Of a stretch of 64,000 nt of DNA, positions 10,664-22,409 are shown one piece after another. This DNA is from Apostichopus japonicus (taxonomy: Eukaryota > Echinodermata > Holothuroidea > Aspidochirotida > Stichopodidae), in assembly GCF_037975245.1 (NCBI RefSeq), contig NC_092575.1:6389501-6453500 (forward strand). The letters are read 5' to 3'. The notes beneath the pieces are model-generated. The model had not been told where the DNA came from. It saw only the letters and a list, made by a program, of their open reading frames with translations, and searched no databases. Each line of letters opens with the position of its first letter. The stretch's first letter is position 1. A program made the position numbers and the translations under genes.

Positions 10664-11025
10664 TAATATGGAACCATGCTCATACAATAGGAATATAGCT
10701 GCCTGTACCTTGAAGTATGAATCGTGCTCATACGCTAGCGTTGTAGCTGCCTATACCTTGTAGTATGGATCCATACTCATGCACTAGCGTTATAGCTGCC
10801 TGTAAATTTGTAGAAAGGATCCATACTCAGACGCTAGCAATATAGCTGCCTGTACCTTGTAGTATGGATCCATACTCATACGCTTACAATATAGCTGCCT
10901 GTACTTTGCAGTATGGATCCGTAGTCATACCCTAGCGTTATAGCTACCTGTACTTTGTAGTATGGATTCATACTCATACGCTAGCGTTATAGCTGCCTGT
11001 ACTTTGTAGTATGGATTTGTACTCA
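10664..11025. repeat. Minisatellite of about 50-bp units
   Basis: About seven imperfect units built on GTATGGATCCATACTCATAC, GCTAGCGTTATAGCTGCC and TGTACCTTGTA. Each unit contains the palindrome GGATCC flanked by TATG/CATA. It lies about 300 bp upstream of the first recognisable hydroxyacid oxidase exon. Confidence 0.9.
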
Positions 11026-11325
11026 CAGTTGGGATATTTTGGACTCTAGAATAGATACTGTTGCAGAGGGAAGTATTTGTACTCAGGCTTGGAGCCTTGT
11101 ACTGGTACTCATAAATTATATGTTAAGTGTATTCTCCTTTTACTCAAGCTCATGCTGTTGTACTCGTACCACAAGCCTGCTCCTAACCAGAACTATCTTG
11201 GTTAGAGATAATTATCACAGCCCACAAAGTCCCTACCACAACACGTCTCAAACATCAACACTCACATAAATTCACTACATCTAAGATAGATCCTATCCTC
11301 AGTCTTGATTGTCTCTCTCTTACAG

Positions 11326-12787
11326 GCAGTGATGCTGAGCTTGCCATTGAAAACGTCGTCGCTGGGATAATTGTTTCCAATCACGGAGGAAGGCAGCTAG
11401 ATGGCGTACTGGTTACAGTGAGTCTGTTTGCATATTGGAAACTTTTAATTGGGCTTTAAATAGATCTACACTGTGGTCTGCTGCATATGTTATGTGTTCT
11501 ACTGGTTGAATAATTCAGCAGGGGTGTGAGAGGTAGGGGGGCGGTGGAGGAGGTGTGATGTGTATGTACCTGTCACACCCCTCTGCGTACTGGCCTGTGT
11601 ATCGTACCTGCAACTTGTGAACACTGTCACTCATAACTCTTGTCAACCATCCACATTGAATATACACTGTACCCCATTAGCATAACTTTTGCAAGACAGC
11701 TTTAAGAATATTCTTGCTGCTGTAACAATGTTTCATTTCAACATATTAAAAGAGGTGAACAGAATCTTTGTTGATTGTTTGTGTGCTTGTTGCATTAGTG
11801 TTAATTCTGTACTCCTTCGAGAGGTCAGATGAGGTTTACAGAGTGAAAAGATTTGTACATAATGATTGAAAACAACCATATTTTCAACTCAATTGTGATG
11901 AAATATCAACTCACCCCCCCAAAATTATACATTTGTAGTAAAACATTTAATTATGATGTTCCTCTTACCTAATATTGTGAAAAATATTGTCTTTAAGACT
12001 TTGTCAGCTCAATTTTGATAAAAATATCAACTCCCACATAGAACATTCATATCTTGGTAAATTGTCATAAACAGTTTTTTACCAAGGTGCTAATAATTTA
12101 AAAACATTGTGTTTGTTGTTTAGATTGATGCTCTTCCAGAGGTCGTAGAGGCTGTGAAAGGGTCTGATGTGGAAATTCATTTAGACTGTGGGGTACGAAA
12201 GGGAACTGACGTCCTGAAGGCCCTGGCTCTCGGTGCGAGGGCGGTGTTTATCGGTAGGCCGGTACTTTGGGAATTGGCATACAAGGTGCATTCAAAACTT
12301 TTTACATTAGCGACCTGTTGTTTCAAGTGTAAATTGAAAAGTAATCCTTTGATAGCATTACATATTCCCCCATGTTTCCTCTGATCTTGCAAAACCTTTT
12401 AAATTGAAACGTTTGATAACCATGAATCCATTAAACATTTTGCTTTTTGTGGAATGAAAAAAAAAAAGAAGGACATGCAAGCGTCTGTCATGTCAGTCAA
12501 TATTTCTTTTCGAACTATGCTATGTTTGGAAGCCTCTAATGAGTATGGTGTACCTACCGCACCCTTTGGTTATATCCCATTAACCAAAAGTGTGTGAAGG
12601 AGTGAGCATTAATTTTGAGAGCCTTGCCAAAACTTTAGAAATTGGTACATTAAGAAGTTAAAACTTCTTTATGCTTTTGAACGATGAATTGTTTCTTTTC
12701 TTCTCATTTTAGGGTGAGGAAGGAGTGAAGATGGTCCTAGAAATACTCAAAAATGAATTCAGTACTGCCATGGCTCTATCAGATTAG
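11326..12787 (+). CDS. HAO1: Hydroxyacid (glycolate) oxidase, 3' exons only
   Basis: FMN-dependent alpha-hydroxyacid oxidase, which oxidises glycolate-type 2-hydroxyacids to 2-oxoacids with hydrogen peroxide as by-product, typically in peroxisomes. Three exons: 11326-11417 ([20 protein letters not shown], then GRQLDG), 12124-12285 ([35 protein letters not shown]) and 12713-12787 ([16 protein letters not shown], then stop TAG). Splice sites are TTACAG, GTGAGT, TTTAG, GTGCAT and TTTTAG, and phases agree. [10 protein letters not shown] holds the catalytic region and GVRKGTDV and IGRP bind the FMN phosphate. In the usual LDGG loop this copy reads LDCG. Exons for roughly the first two thirds are not in view and none was found in the 2.5 kb upstream, so it may be a partial duplicate. 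The C-terminus ends at MALSD, without the longer tail of vertebrate HAO1. A minisatellite derived from the last exon follows it. Confidence 0.85.
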
Positions 12788-13425
12788 TTTTGTTCAGCAG
12801 ATGATCTAAGCCCTGCGTGGTGTTAGCAGGTTAGGATGGATATGTTTTTTCGGAATTACCATGGCGCTACCCCATTGGTTGGTTCAAAAGATAAATTCAG
12901 TGTCACCATTGAGCTATTATCCTTGGTTAGTTTATTCAGTAGACGAATTCAGTATATCTATGGTGCTATGTGGTTAATTTGTTCAACAGATGATTGCAGT
13001 ACTGCCATGGTGTTAGCCGGTTAGTTTTGTTCTAATCATAGCAGATAAATATAGTACTGCCATGGCACTATCCCATTGGTTGGTTCAATAGATAAATTCA
13101 GTGTCACCATTGAGCTATTATCCTTGGTTAGTTTTATTCAGCAGATGATGCTACTTGGTTAATTTGTTCAACAGATGATTGCAGAACTGCCATGCTGATA
13201 GCCGGTTGGTTTTGTTGAGCAGATCAACTCAGTACTACCATTGTCTAATATTAAGTTATTGTGGATCAGCAGATGAATTCAGTACTGCCATGGCCCAATT
13301 TGATTAGTTGGATGAATTCAGTATCACCATATTGCTACTAACCTAGGTTAGCTTATTCAGCAAATGGTTGCATTACTGCCATGGTATTAGCCAGTTATTT
13401 TGTAAAGCAGATGAATTGAACTTCA
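12751..13425 (+). repeat. Minisatellite seeded by the last HAO exon
   Basis: Degenerate units of about 45-60 bp repeat GAATTCAGTACTGCCATGGC, then a CTAT-type linker, then TTAGTTTTGTTCAGCAGAT. The first unit is the last coding stretch and stop codon of the hydroxyacid oxidase (12751-12787); later units at about 12857-13400 are diverged copies of it in the 3' flank. Confidence 0.8.
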
Positions 13426-13619
13426 ACAAAGTTTCAGGGAATGTTAGTTAGGAAGTAGTTAGGGGAATTTGATTCAATAATCAACATTTCTTCACCCAGA
13501 CACTTTTTCATATCCATATTAATAACTAATAAAAGCTGAAAATTTTGAATTCTTAAAATTTTATACTTTTTATTACGGGATATTATTGTCTAGTAACACA
13601 GAAAACTAGATCACGATAC

Positions 13620-15821
13620 TGTAGCAGTTACAGACTCAGAAATGGTGACAATTTTTTCTATACTGATGATAGTTTATTCAACTTCAACGTGAAAACTAAT
13701 AGAAAGAGAAGAAAAACAAAGTACATAAAGCCCGGCACATATTGCTGTCACAACTTCCGTGGGATAAAACAAAATGGCACCTTCTAGCGCCCCCTCTGTT
13801 GCGACCCCGGGTTTTTCCTTTAGCCTTCAAAGCCGATAAAAATAAAATTTTAGATAGATTCAGGGAAGTAAACTCAAAGGACCAAAAGACTACTGAGATG
13901 TTTCTGAAAGTTAACAAAAACGATATATTTACAATGATACGATATCTACTGATTTGTACAGGGATTATTGGTACTAGAAATTTGGAATATTACAGACAGA
14001 TTTTACAATATTATACGGCCGTTAAATTTTTAAAAGATTACTTAACTTATCTTACGCGGCGCGTGCCGGCTCTCGGTTCCTTTCGTAGCTGTTCTGACCT
14101 CCTTGCGTCACCAACAACGATGTCGGGATTCTCCCTCGTAGGCTGGTATCCCGTGACTTGGTCAGGAGCAAAACCGTTCCCCGCTGGTCCAATTCGACTC
14201 AACGTTTGTATCCCAAGGATGGCTTCCTCCTGGGTGAACTCCGAAAAACTCTGCCGAAGTCACGCCTGTCCCGGTTAAACGACGCACCAATCTAATAAAC
14301 AAACAGTCCACCGGTTCCTCCGTCCGTCCCCTCGATAATTAATCTTTTATCTCAGATGATTTCTTTTCACAATAGATCGGAAAACTAAACTCTCATCACT
14401 GAAAATATCTCTTCTTATATATAGCCGGGTTTAATCTCCCGAAAGTTCTTTTCCAGGAATCCTGACGGAAAAACATCGAGAATCATCCATGTCTCGAAGA
14501 TACGACTGATAGTTCAACGTTCATTGGTCGACGATATCCGGTCACCTGCTAAAAATAACTTCCCGTATGTTCTGGAAATTTGTACTCGCTAATACCGAAT
14601 AGCGCCATCATTTCTCGTAGCTTCTAGAAAGATTAAACACGGTTATCAGTCACGACGAGTGACCTACTTATCACCCTGACCAGCATATACTGAATACACG
14701 TACAACGAATACAGTCGTTCGTGACAATTGCATATTACATACTATTGAAGCATATAATAAAACCGATGACGTCAGCTCCTTGAGGTTGTAGACTACACAA
14801 GCATATAACATAAAATGTGATATCACTACTATCTTATCGTGGACGGAATTAAGAATTTACAAAAAATAAGGTTAAAACAACATCTTCATCTTAAAAGTTA
14901 ATTATGTCACTTTAACCGGTACAATATTATTCTTTACACAGATAGGCACAAATTGCCTACATTGCTAACCTTGGTTGCCTTTCTGAGATCTCTGCTAAGT
15001 AAAAGTAAAGATGAATCCCTGCTTGTCGGTTTCCTGAAATAAACAAGCAAATTAACATTCTTAAATAATATCTGAATAATATCTGAATGCTAAATTTACT
15101 GCATAGCAACACGTTCAACACTTAAATCGTGATAAAGCGTGATTTTCGAGTAAATATACCATTTAAACAAGTTACAAATAATGAACAGTGAGTTATAAAG
15201 CCAATACTGTGAGGCTCATGAATATTCATGAATTAAGTGAAGCAATGGCGAAGTGACGTTCCTTTGCAACATGTCACGTTGTGGGCATTTATATGCTGTA
15301 TGCCACAAGGAATTAATTACTATGAACCAGTCCTAATTGTAGCTTCAAGGATCTCTAAAGTAGCTTAAATGCTTAAATAATTAATTATGAATAACATGGC
15401 GAAGCCATCTAAACACCATCTTAATTTAGACAGTTGAAAATATAGTTAATAACTAGTATGAACAAAACGATTTTACAACGCTCACAAATAACGTGCACGT
15501 GTAAACTACAGTACGATAACGAGGTTTAACTTACGCCAAGTGATCGATAACACATGCATATAATAAACTTACCGATTACTCATAAAATAATGTGATTTAC
15601 GTTTACCTACAGTGCCATTAAATGTTTGAAACTTACCATTAATAATATTTGCAAGGCCAGCTTCGACCAAAGTATGATTGATCACTAAAATTACATTTTT
15701 AAAGGTTGCTAAAAGCTTATACGGCTTTTCTGGTGCTGTGAGTTTCTAGTAATGGCAATAGAGGGCGCAACTAGAGAATATAAAAGTAACATAAAGAAAA
15801 TAGGTTAATACTACATTAACA
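13620..15821 (-). repeat. 3' LTR of the BEL/Pao element
   Basis: Matches the 5' LTR at 22410-23628 from TGTAGCAG to CTACATTAACA as read on the plus strand. It is about 1 kb longer because a solo LTR of another retrotransposon (13746-14726) sits inside it. Without that insert and its 5-bp duplication the length is 1,216 bp, against 1,219 bp for the partner. Confidence 0.95.
13746..14726. mobile_element. Solo LTR nested in the BEL 3' LTR
   Basis: A 981-bp segment starting TGTCACAAC and ending GTTCGTGACA is flanked by an exact 5-bp duplication ATTGC (13741-13745 and 14727-14731). The other LTR is empty at this site (AGTGC, contiguous). TG/CA ends plus a 5-bp duplication indicate an LTR left after recombination between two LTRs of a different retrotransposon. 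A TATA-like TTATATATAG lies at about 14415. The open frame over 13742-14278 is not supported as a gene. Confidence 0.9.
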
Positions 15822-15834
15822 CTCCCACCCAAAA
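15822..15834 (-). other. Polypurine tract of the BEL element
   Basis: Read on the minus strand, TTTTGGGTGGGAG immediately precedes the 3' LTR, the expected plus-strand primer position. The core TTGGGTGGGAGT is repeated 45 bp inside at 15866-15877, giving two candidate primers in a row. Confidence 0.75.
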
Positions 15835-15861
15835 TTGGGTACAATTTACACTCAAACACAA

Positions 15862-17922
15862 CTAACTCCCACCCAAGAGCACATTAAAATTGCTCCCTTT
15901 CTTGCAAAAAAACAACTTATGAACAGGACGTTCAAGATACACTGGTTCCTTTACTCTTTTGCCCATCTTATTTAAATCAGAATCTGCCATTAGGATTTTT
16001 ACCTTTCTGACCAGATTGTCTCTGCTTAAGGTAGTCTCTACAATACGTGCCAGTCTTAGGTTTCCTCGTACCAGCTCTTCATCCTTGAGGAGTACAACAT
16101 CACCTACTTCAAGGTTCCGTTTTACTTTGCCCCATTTGGCTCTCGATTGTAAAGATTGCAGGTATTCTTTCCTCCATCTGGTCCAGAATTCGTTTGCAAG
16201 GAACTGGACTTGTCTCCACCTTTTCTTGGTATAGATGTCCTGTTTTACAAATTCACCTAACGATGGTAAGATCAATTCTGACTTGGTGGTTAACAGGTGG
16301 TTTGGAGTGAGCGGTTCTGGTCCATTAGGGTCATTCAAATTATCTACCGTCAATGGTCGGCTATTAACAATAGCCATGGTCTCATAAAGGAATGCACGAA
16401 GGGATGAGCAGTCTAACCGTGATTTATGTTGATGAAGGATTGAAGTTAGGATGCTTCTGATGGATCGAATTTGGCGTTCCCAAAAACCACCCATGTGGCT
16501 CGAAGATGGAGTGTTCAGAATAAATTCACATTCACGGTCTTCAAGAAACTTCTTAATGAGATGATCCTTCATCTCTTTACGGCACTTCTTAAATTCATTG
16601 AGAGCTCCAATGAAGTTTGAACCTTGATCACAGAATATCTGGCGTATTCTCCCACGGATGGATATCATGCACCGCAGAGAGTTTATGAAGGCATCAGAGG
16701 TCATGTCGTCAAGCATTTCCAAATGTATCGCCCTTGAACTCATACATGTGAATAATAACCCATACTTCTTAATTTCCTTTCGACCATCCTTTATGATAAA
16801 TGGTCCAAAGCAATCAACTCCGCAGTGCGTGAAAGGAGGTGATGGCTCGAGTCTCTGGCTAGGTAAGTCACTCATCTTCTGGGTTTGGGTTCTTCCCCTA
16901 AGTTTTCTGCAGGTGATGCACTTGTAGATATGTGACGACACTGCAAAACTTAAACCAATGATCCAGTACCCATTTGACCGTAAGGCATTGGTAGTGAAGC
17001 CTCTTCCCTGGTGTGCCACCTTCTCATGGAAATGTTTAATATGTAGATCAGTGATGTGTGTCTTCTTTGGGACAAGTATTTGGTGTTTACTGTTGTGACT
17101 CATTCTTGTGCGTCGAAGGCGGCCTCCAACTCGTAATACACCTTCTTCGTCCAAGTATGGATCTAGTTTCCACAGCTGCCCCTTCACTTTAGGTTTCTTG
17201 GTTTCTAGTAGATGTATTTCATTCTGAAAGTGATATTTTTGCAACAATTTCAGAATGAGGATCTCTGTATCTTTCAATTCCTTGATTCTTGATTTTGGGG
17301 CCAGCCCCCTTTTTCTACGAATGAGTCCTCTCAGTGCACTAATACCTCTTACTGCCTCTGCCCAATTTGAGAAGTGGCCGACTCTGTCCAATATTGGGCC
17401 AACAGGTGCTGCAGCAACAGCAAAAACATGTCCTGTTTTGACCTCAGGATCTTCAGATGAGATGTCAGTTGAACAGGAAGCAAATTCAAGATCACGTTTC
17501 AGTAAAAAGGCTGGACCCTTGAACCAGTTAGAAGAAGCTAATTCCTGAACAAATAGACCTCTGGAGGCATGATCAGCAGGATTTGCATCTGTGGAGATGT
17601 AGTTCCATTGGTGTGGTTCTGTTGAATTTCTAATACGTTGGACTCTTTTAGCAACATAGACATGGAACCTTCGTGAGTCGTTGTTGATGTAGCCCATGAC
17701 GACTTGCGAGTCTGTCCAAAAGTAGTTGGTTATTTTCTCATATTCTAATTCCCTGTTCAGTATGCTGCTCACTTTACTTGAGACAACAGCTGTTTGAAGT
17801 TCTAATCTGGGAATAGTCACAGTCTTTAGTGGAGTGACTCTGGATTTCCCCATAACCAATGTGCAGTGGACGTCTGTTTCTCCTACCCGTCTGTTTCTCC
17901 TACCAGTCTGATATACGAACAC
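15862..17922 (-). pseudogene. BEL/Pao integrase and RNase H end of pol
   Basis: C-terminal part of the polyprotein. It holds the end of RNase H (TPLKTVTIPRLELQTAV), an H2C2 zinc finger (HIKHFHEKVAHQG then CITCRKLRG), and the integrase core with D in GVDCFGP, D in FCDQGSNF and E in GGFWERQIRS. The C-terminal chromatin/DUF5641-type domain has DVVLLKDEELVRGNLRLARI. All three catalytic acids of the DDE triad are present and this segment is open for about 680 codons. It is separated from the upstream part by a frameshift at 17871-17904, where a 17-bp tandem duplication (CGTCTGTTTCTCCTACC twice) disrupts the frame. This part of pol therefore cannot be made as one polyprotein from this copy. Confidence 0.9.
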
Positions 17923-18200
17923 TGCCCATACCCTGAAGTGCTTGCGTCAGAGAAGTGATGCAATTCCACTGTCCTTGTAGAACCAAAGTTTTTGGGTCTA
18001 AAACATCTGCTTATCTGAAGTTTGGAGAGAGTGGGTAACTCAGATAGCCATCTTTCCCACTTTGGTTTCAGCTCATCCGATAGTGCTTCATCCCAATCTG
18101 CTCCTTCTCTACACATTTGTTGTAGGATCTGTTTTCCTTTGAGCACATATGGTGCTAACAGACCTAGAGGGTCATATGTATGGCGGGCCATCAGTCTCAA
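17883..18200 (-). pseudogene. BEL/Pao pol segment, RT end to RNase H start
   Basis: Reads YDPLGLLAPYVLKGK at the RT connection, then FSDASTSGYGQC, the first catalytic aspartate region of RNase H. It is bounded on the right by the foldback insertion at 18178-18822 and on the left by the 17-bp duplication. The true frame starts inside the insertion boundary, so the apparent Met start is an artefact. Confidence 0.85.
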
Positions 18201-18822
18201 ATCATGGGAGATCGACTTATACCGATTTAAATCGACATATACCAGTTTCCTTCGACATATACCAGTTTCCTTCGACTTATACCAGTTTCATTCTACATAT
18301 CATCGATTTAAATCGACATATACCAGTTTCATTCTACATATCATCGATTTAAATCGACATATACCATCGATTTATTTTACTTCTCATCGATTTAAATCGA
18401 TTATATGTAAAATAAATCGATGATATGTCCATTTAAATCGACATCTACCAGTTTAAATCGATGATATGTCGAATTAAATCGGTAGAAGTCAATTTCCGTG
18501 GACTTATACCAGTTTCTAGCGACTCAAATTGACATATACCTATTTAAATCGACATATCATTGATTTAGCTCATTAACATATTCGATTTAAATCGATGATA
18601 AGTAAAATAAATCGATGATATGTAGAATGAAACTGGTATATGTCGATTTAAATCGATGATATGTAGAATGAAACTGGTATATGTCGATTTAAATCGATGA
18701 TATGTAGAAAGAAACTGGTATAAGTCGAAGGAAACTGGTATATGTCGAAGGAAACTGGTATATGTCGATTTAAATCGGTATAAGTCGATCTCCCATGATT
18801 TGAGACTGATGGCCCGCCATAC
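18178..18822. mobile_element. 645-bp foldback element inserted in BEL pol
   Basis: Left end GTATGGCGGGCCATCAG and right end CTGATGGCCCGCCATAC begin inverted arms of more than 200 bp that are nearly identical. They are built of short repeats such as ATCGATTTAAATCGA, CATATACCAGTTTC and CTTCGAC. ATAT flanks both sides (18174-18177 and 18823-18826), although the palindromic border also permits a TA duplication. Removing it restores the pol reading SIYDPLGLL. No transposase is encoded. Confidence 0.9.
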
Positions 18823-18826
18823 ATAT

Positions 18827-19308
18827 ATTGATGCAACAGTCGACAGAATTCCACGTCTGGTCAAGGTTTGATTCTTCACCACAATTCTGAACTGAAATTC
18901 ATCCGACTCAACACACCAGTGGATACCCAAAGCTCTCTCCATAGGAAAATTGTCGAATGCGAGATCCAAATCTTTGACCTCCTTGGCTTGTTCGGATTTG
19001 GGTATTGCTGACATTACGTCTCTGTTGTTAGAGATGAATTTGTGCAACCGCAACGATCCCTGGGCACAAATTGATGTGACATCTTCGATAAGCTTGATGG
19101 CGTTTGAAACCTTATCAACACTTCTCAGTCCATCATCGACATAGAAGTTTCTCTTTAGGAAATCCTTTGCATCCTCTTGGTCTGTCTTGCTGTACAAATC
19201 TGCAACATGTTTTAGACCGAAGTTTGCACAACCAGGTGAGGAACCAGCGCTAAAGAGATGCACCCTCATTCTGTAGATTGACGGCTCTGTGTAGAGATCA
19301 CCATTCTT
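18827..19308 (-). pseudogene. BEL/Pao reverse transcriptase, second half
   Basis: Carries the catalytic YVDD motif (KRNFYVDDGLRSVDK) and continues to LTRRGILSTVASIY, where the foldback element breaks it. It is in the same frame as the upstream RT segment and separated from it only by a TGA at 19309-19311 that replaces the second Trp of FLRFLWW. It contains SSPGCANFGLKH, typical of Pao RTs. Confidence 0.9.
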
Positions 19309-21000
19309 TCACCACAGAAACCGCAAGAAATCTCGATCTTTGGGGTCAACATGGAACTGATGGAACATCCGCTCGATGTCACACATGATAGCTATTTCTT
19401 CTTGTCGGAATCGACATAGAACTCCCAATAAGTTATTGGTCAAATCTGGTCCTGTCAAAAGATGTTCATTCAGTGATGTTTTGCCAAATCTTGCAGAACA
19501 ATAAAAAACAACTCGTATTTTATCTGGTTTATGTGGGTGGTACACACCGTGATGTGGTATGTACCAGCAAACTTTCTCTGCATCCCTTTCGTTCTGTTCA
19601 ATCTCTGCATCACCATTCTTGTTTATGTCTTCCATAAAGTCTTTGTAGTGCTGATAATATCTGTTATCCTTCATCAGTCGTTTCCGCAAATGATTCAGTC
19701 TACATAATGCCATCGACTTGTTGTTTGGCAATTCTGGTCTGCTTCGAAATGGAAATGGCATCTCAATGTGGTTATCTCCATTGACGTGAATGGAGGATGT
19801 TTGCAGATCCAGAAATCTCTTATCATCCACAGAGTAGGGATTTTCCGTGACTTTCTCTGCAACAAAGTCCATCTCCAGAGCCTTTATTGCATCACCTGGA
19901 CCTAGCTCCTTTACTTTGGTTCTTTGTACAAAGTGGAGTTTCGAAGTGTTGTGGTCCATACAAAGCTCGGAAATTACAATTCTATGACTTAGACCAATCT
20001 CATCTTCCTCTTCACTCCTCTTTGATTGATGGGTTCCAACAATGCTCCAGCCTAGTTTCGTTTCAATGGTATAAGGCTGTCCATCTCCACCGTTGACAAA
20101 ATTGATTGGAGCAAGAGCCTCAGAGCAGTTGTATCCTATTAGAAGGCCGAAGCCGCACTCTTGGAGAGGAGGCACAAAATTTGTTATTGGTTTAAGGTGC
20201 GAGTATTGTCTTGCTGTCTCGGACGTGGCCACATGAGATATATGTGCTGGTATTATTTGCCTAGTGGAGGTAGTTGGCAATTTGATATGCCGTTCATCAT
20301 CAAATCTTCTTATCTGCAGTGTATTATATTTTCCACACTGAATGATTTTCCTTTCTGAAGTCATGGTTGTTAATCTCAAAGCAGTTTTCACTGGCCTTGC
20401 TTTCAATTTGCCAGCTAGTTCTTCTGAGATGAATGTTGAGTCCGACTGTGAGTCCAGTAGAGCATAAGTAAGAAATTCCTCGGATGGAAGTTCTTGAGTC
20501 GATACCCATGCAGGTACTGTCATGGAAGTCATCTCAAGAGAAGGCACACCACCAGAATTTGCTGTATCTACTGCTCTGTTGGTTGACTCTTCAGTTAAAG
20601 TTCCACTAATTTGCTGGTTTGCAACAGGTTTGTCTTTGTGTAGGCTGGATGGATGTTTGCCATCACACTTACTGCATGTTGCTCGTTTCTGACAATCTTT
20701 ATAGCGATGACCTCTTTTCAGGCAACCATCACAAAGACCATTTTTCTTGATGAATTCTTGCATCTCTGCTTCCGGCTTTGCACCAAACTTTCTACATTCT
20801 GTGAGAAAATGGTAAGGTTTCTCGCAGATGACACAGAAAGTACTCTCTGCATTTGTTGCCATGCTTCTTGCAATAAATGCCTTAGGTTTGGTAGGATTTG
20901 AGTGGACTGACTTTCTCTGATCTCTGAAGTTGCCCATAGCTGGATCACATACAATTTCTGACTCGGTCTTCAGGAATTCAGCCAAATCTTTTAGGCCTGG
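19309..21000 (-). pseudogene. BEL/Pao gag end, protease and RT start
   Basis: Order on the protein: zinc-knuckle region (CVICEKPYHFLTECRKFG, CDGCLKRGHRYKDC, CSKCDGKH), then A17-type aspartic protease with ALLDSQSDSTFISEEL, then the start of RT (HHGVYHPHKPDKIRVVFYC, CDIERMFHQFHVDPKDRDFL). It is in frame with gag to its right, separated by a TAA at 21001-21003, and ends at a TGA at 19309-19311. Both stops lie inside conserved blocks and are most simply point mutations. Confidence 0.9.
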
Positions 21001-22392
21001 TTATTTTCCACTGATTCTCTTGGTATTGACAGCAGACCTTTTCCATCGGGTAGAAATCCAGCTTGGTAATTTCTCAAGTAATTTACTTATCTCTCTAGTG
21101 TCATTCAAAATATTCAAAGAGGACATTTCTTCCATAGCAGCACTACATGGCAGGAGGAAATCTGAAAACCGTCTAAGTTCTTCATGATTCTTGGGGTCAA
21201 TCCGGGGCCATTTGTCAAGTTTTTCTCTGAAGGCTTCTGCAATCATGTACGGATTCCCATATCTTTCCTCTAAGACATCCTCTGCTTTCTGGTAAGCAGA
21301 TTCATCTTTCAGCAGAAAGTATCCATTCACAACCTCTTTTGCCGCACCACCCGAATATCTTTTTAGGTAGTGAATTCTATCTGCTGATGATACATGTTGT
21401 TCAATTAAGCCATCAAATGAAATTTTCCAATCAGGATATTGTAATGGATCTCCACCGAAGATTGGTGGTTCTGGTGCTTTGATGTTCTTGAAGTTCACGG
21501 CTGTTGATATTGCCTCTGTTATTATTCGAGCAGTTTCTTTCATTGATTGGGTTGATGGTTCTGGAGTTGGTTGAAACTTAATTTCTGGTTCAGTTTGTGG
21601 ATGCTCAGTCTTTGGGGTAGTTGTAGTCTGCAAACCGTGCATAAAGCGTCTCACGTGGTCATTAGTCGTGTCGCTTGGTGATGTAGAGCGACAAGACTCG
21701 TTGTCATCCACTTCTGATAACATTTCAACCCTGGCAGCAGTCTCTGCAGCTTCTTGTTCAGCTTTCAGAATTTCTAGCTGAGCTTGTAGTTGAGCGTCTT
21801 CTGTTGCTCTTTTTGCAGCCTGTTCAGCTTCTTCCTTCGCTCTTTTTGCAGACTGAGTTGCTTTTAAGGTTGCAATCTCTTGGGTACACCGCAGCCTTTC
21901 CTTTGCAGCAGCAGCTTCAGCTAATGCTTTCGCTCTCATGCTAGATATTGATGAAGATCGGGATAATGATGATCCACCAGACTTGTGGGACCGCAGTGAC
22001 CTTGTTTCAGCGGGAAATATTTCCAACTCTCTGGATGCCCTTGCAAATGCATCTGTTGCAGTTGACATGTTTTCTAAGAATATGTCGTTCTGTTCTTTGT
22101 ATAATTTCTGAAATGTTATATCTTTGTCTGGGTGGAAGAGTTCTGAGAAAGCTTTCCAGTTTTCTTCATATGCCTTCAAACACTTTGTTACTTCGGCTAG
22201 GCCTTGTCTGAGTGACTGTTCATCTTTAGCTTCATCCATCGATTGGATTTCAATAACCGAGTGCTTCCAGGAAGCACTGAGTTTCTCTACGAATTCATCA
22301 GTGGGCTTACCCTTGGAGGTCAGTTTCGTGGTGCTGCCTTCCATTTCTGTGGGTTCTCCTTGCTCCATTGATGAGATCTTTTCACCGTCCAT
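21001..22392 (-). pseudogene. BEL/Pao gag
   Basis: Starts at the ATG 22392 (MDGEKISSMEQGE), only 18 bp from the 5' LTR. An Ala/Glu/Lys-rich coiled-coil stretch (AKALAEAAAAKERL to ILKAEQEAAETAA) precedes the DUF1759-type gag core (PPIFGGDPLQYPDWKISFDG and RIHYLKRYSGGAAKEVV). The frame stops at TAA 21001-21003, after KRISGK, then continues in the same frame into the zinc knuckles, so gag and pol were one polyprotein frame. An upstream TTG-initiated extension is possible but not needed. Confidence 0.9.
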
Positions 22393-22409
22393 TGGCGTCA
22401 AGTTTTCAC

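Noticed and set aside
13742-14278. 178-codon open frame
   Set aside because: It lies inside the solo LTR, and spans its left border and target duplication.
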